Below are positions 62,476-64,000 of a DNA stretch of 64,000 nt, in pieces. The notes under the pieces were generated by a model. The model did no database searches. It saw nothing but the letters and a program-made list of their open reading frames with translations, and had not been told where the DNA came from. Position 1 is the first letter of the stretch; each line of letters opens with the position of its first letter. Both the position numbers and the translations under genes were made by a program. This DNA is from Bacillota bacterium (GTDB lineage: Bacteria > Bacillota > Clostridia > Oscillospirales > Acutalibacteraceae): the NCBI GenBank assembly GCA_023410445.1, contig JAEYPT010000001.1:62001-126000 (forward strand). Direction: 5' to 3'.

Positions 62476-63049
62476 AATCCGTATCCTAATTGTGGAGGAT
62501 GACTCCGATTTTACGACACTGATCCGCGAAATGATCGGCCGTCAGGCGGACATGGAGACAGTTGGCTGCTGCTGCGGCCGGGAAGAAGCGGTTTCCAAAG
62601 CGAAGCACCTGCTGCCGGATATCGTACTGATGGACCTGAACCTTTCACCGACTCAGCTCGACGGGGTTGATGCAGCGCGGGAAATCCGGATCGATACCGA
62701 TTCTAAGGTGATTCTGCTGACGGCGTTTGAAAACCCCCGCGTCGTTACAGACGCGTGCAGGCGGGCGTTTGCCTCCGGCTACGTGTTCAAAAGCCAGTTC
62801 AGTTTTCTGGCGGAGACTATCCGCAAGACGGCGAACGGGCACACTCCGCAGGAGCATCTCATCAATTCCCTGATCCTTGCGGAGCTTTCCCCGGCGGAGC
62901 GGTCAATTCTTGCGATGATGCTGGGTTCGGATCTGCATCTGCAGTCCTCTCAGAAGACGATTTCCAACCAGAAGACCAGCATTCTGAAAAAGCTGGGCCT
63001 GAAAAGTCAGAAGGAGCTGCTCCACATTTTCAGGGAAGCGGATCTGTAA
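62462..63049 (+). CDS. NarL-type response regulator
   Basis: A 195-residue regulator. Receiver with EDDSD, phosphoacceptor D58 in VLMDLNLS, T in LLTAFEN and K in VFKSQ. The C-terminal LuxR-type helix-turn-helix is short but recognisable (LSPAERSILAMML and KTISNQKTSILKKLGLKSQKELL). It overlaps the kinase gene and is followed by the GNAT gene after 47 bases. A target in the divergent FHA/kinase operon is possible but unproven. Confidence 0.9.
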   Translation: MICDKIRILIVEDDSDFTTLIREMIGRQADMETVGCCCGREEAVSKAKHLLPDIVLMDLNLSPTQLDGVDAAREIRIDTDSKVILLTAFENPRVVTDACRRAFASGYVFKSQFSFLAETIRKTANGHTPQEHLINSLILAELSPAERSILAMMLGSDLHLQSSQKTISNQKTSILKKLGLKSQKELLHIFREADL

Positions 63050-63096
63050 GGCGGGCGCCGCAATCGGTGCACCATGTAAAAAAGGAGTAGGAAGGA

Positions 63097-63564
63097 ATGC
63101 TCACATTTTCACACTGCGGAATAGATGACGAAGATTTGCAGGTGCTGATCCGGAAGCTGGACGATGACCTGAGGCGGCGGGAAGGCGACTTGCAGAATGT
63201 TTACAATTCGTATAACAAATTGGAAGGAATTCTGGCGGCTCTTGTCGCGAGGGAAGACGGAGTTCCGGCGGGCTGCGGGTGCCTGAAACAATACGACGAC
63301 CGTACTGTTGAGGTGAAGCGCATTTTTGTTGATCCGGCGTTCCGCCGCCTGGGAATTGCTGGTGGTGTTCTGCGGGAGCTGGAAGCCTGCGCAGCTGCGA
63401 AGGGCTTTGACCGGGCGGTGCTGGAAACCGGAGTGCGCCAGAGCGAGGCGATACGGCTTTACGAAAAGAGTGGATATCGTAGAATTGAAAATTACGGACC
63501 GTATAAATCCATGCCGAGCAGCGTATGCTTTGAAAAGACGCTTCACAGGAAAACGGCGGAATGA
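63097..63564 (+). CDS. GNAT family N-acetyltransferase
   Basis: A 155-residue acetyltransferase. Motif A is VDPAFRRLGIAGGVL with the acetyl-CoA loop RRLGIA, and motif B region is LYEKSGYRRIENYGPY. The substrate (amino acid, peptide or antibiotic) is not evident. AAAAAGGAGTAGGAAGGA precedes the ATG. Probably cotranscribed with the two-component genes and the MYG1 gene. Confidence 0.9.
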   Translation: MLTFSHCGIDDEDLQVLIRKLDDDLRRREGDLQNVYNSYNKLEGILAALVAREDGVPAGCGCLKQYDDRTVEVKRIFVDPAFRRLGIAGGVLRELEACAAAKGFDRAVLETGVRQSEAIRLYEKSGYRRIENYGPYKSMPSSVCFEKTLHRKTAE

Positions 63565-63586
63565 ATCGAGCAAAGGAAGAGAGAAA

Positions 63587-64000
63587 ATGACACAGATTGG
63601 CGACATTGCAGTGACGCACGGAGGAAAATTTCACGCGGACGATGTGTTTTCTGCTGCGCTTTTAAAAATTCTGAACCCGGCCGTTCAGATTCGACGGGTT
63701 TTCGCGGTTCCGGAAAACTTTGACGGGCTTGTTTTCGATATCGGCGGGGGCCGGTTCGACCATCATCAGGCAGATGCCGAGGTGCGGGAAAACGGCGTGC
63801 CCTACGCCGCGTTCGGGCTGCTTTGGCGCGAGTTTGGGGCAGAGGCCCTTCGGGACAGCTGTCCGCCGGAGGCCGTAGCGGAGGAAGTAACCAAGTTCGA
63901 CGAGAACCTGATTCAGTCTCTGGATGAGGACGACAACACGGGCGGCGGAAATCCGCTGGCCGGCGCGGTTTCGCTGTTTAATCCGGACTGGGATTCGGAA
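63587..64000 (+). CDS. MYG1 family metal-dependent hydrolase, N-terminal part
   Basis: An open frame of 138 codons running off the window. The N-terminus has THGGKFHADDVFSAALL and FDIGGGRFDHHQ, the DHH-like metal motifs of the MYG1/UPF0160 family (MYG1 in eukaryotes is a 3'-5' RNA exonuclease). GGAAGAGAGA precedes the ATG, 22 bases after the GNAT stop. The C-terminal half lies outside the window. Confidence 0.9.
   Translation, partial: MTQIGDIAVTHGGKFHADDVFSAALLKILNPAVQIRRVFAVPENFDGLVFDIGGGRFDHHQADAEVRENGVPYAAFGLLWREFGAEALRDSCPPEAVAEEVTKFDENLIQSLDEDDNTGGGNPLAGAVSLFNPDWDSE

Overview
The window reads as a chromosomal segment of a GC-rich, spore-forming, anaerobic Clostridia relative, most like the Oscillospirales/Ruminococcaceae. 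This placement is inference. It rests on spoIIE and a spore photoproduct lyase, AGGAGG-type ribosome binding sites with frequent ATGA overlaps, many TTG/GTG starts, extended -10 promoters, a full-length single-chain PurL, and an electron-confurcating-type lactate dehydrogenase/ETF operon. No phage, transposase, integrase or CRISPR array was seen.

Layout. 1-7219: end of a cell-division/elongation pair (FtsW-type flippase plus class B PBP), purL, alr and a small membrane protein. 7269-9515 (-): trpS with an aminotransferase. 9845-12175: spoIIE. 12654-17027: first tripartite-type efflux operon (TolC-like, HlyD-like adaptor, MacB-like ATPase and permease). 17090-21224 (-): tatD, metG and an LCP cell-wall ligase. 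21401-23922: a 36-residue membrane peptide, then copper chaperone and copper ATPase. 24109-31685: FAD enzymes, an SdpI-like protein, a TetR regulator, an aminotransferase, a Qnr-like pentapeptide protein and splB. 31827-32004: tRNA-Gln(CTG) and tRNA-Pro(CGG), followed by an AT-rich hexapeptide acyltransferase that looks acquired. 33155-34623: HxlR regulator and aldo/keto reductase. 34703-43094: a TetR regulator divergent from a second efflux operon (ATPase, FtsX permease, adaptor, TolC-like), then an OmpR/histidine kinase pair. 43274-47870: EtfB, ferredoxin-EtfA, FAD lactate dehydrogenase and a YkvI-like transporter. 48053-50105: PHP phosphoesterase and an M20 peptidase.

50218-60731 (-) is the most unusual part. 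Eight packed genes encode two Ser/Thr kinases, two PP2C phosphatases and five FHA domains. The FHA domains are joined to a vWA domain, a kinase-RDD membrane protein, a PrsW-like intramembrane protease, a trypsin-like secreted protease, and one stand-alone zinc-ribbon protein. Signal peptides, single membrane spans and positive-inside arginines place sensing or proteolytic domains outside and FHA/PP2C domains inside. Three of the FHA modules share an extended consensus, suggesting they read the same phospho-epitope. I read this as a candidate phospho-controlled membrane proteolysis system. A divergent histidine kinase/response regulator pair (60898-63049) lies next to it. The window ends with a GNAT acetyltransferase and a truncated MYG1-family gene.

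Gene functions are assigned from motifs read by eye, without database searches. Membrane spans and domain edges are approximate.
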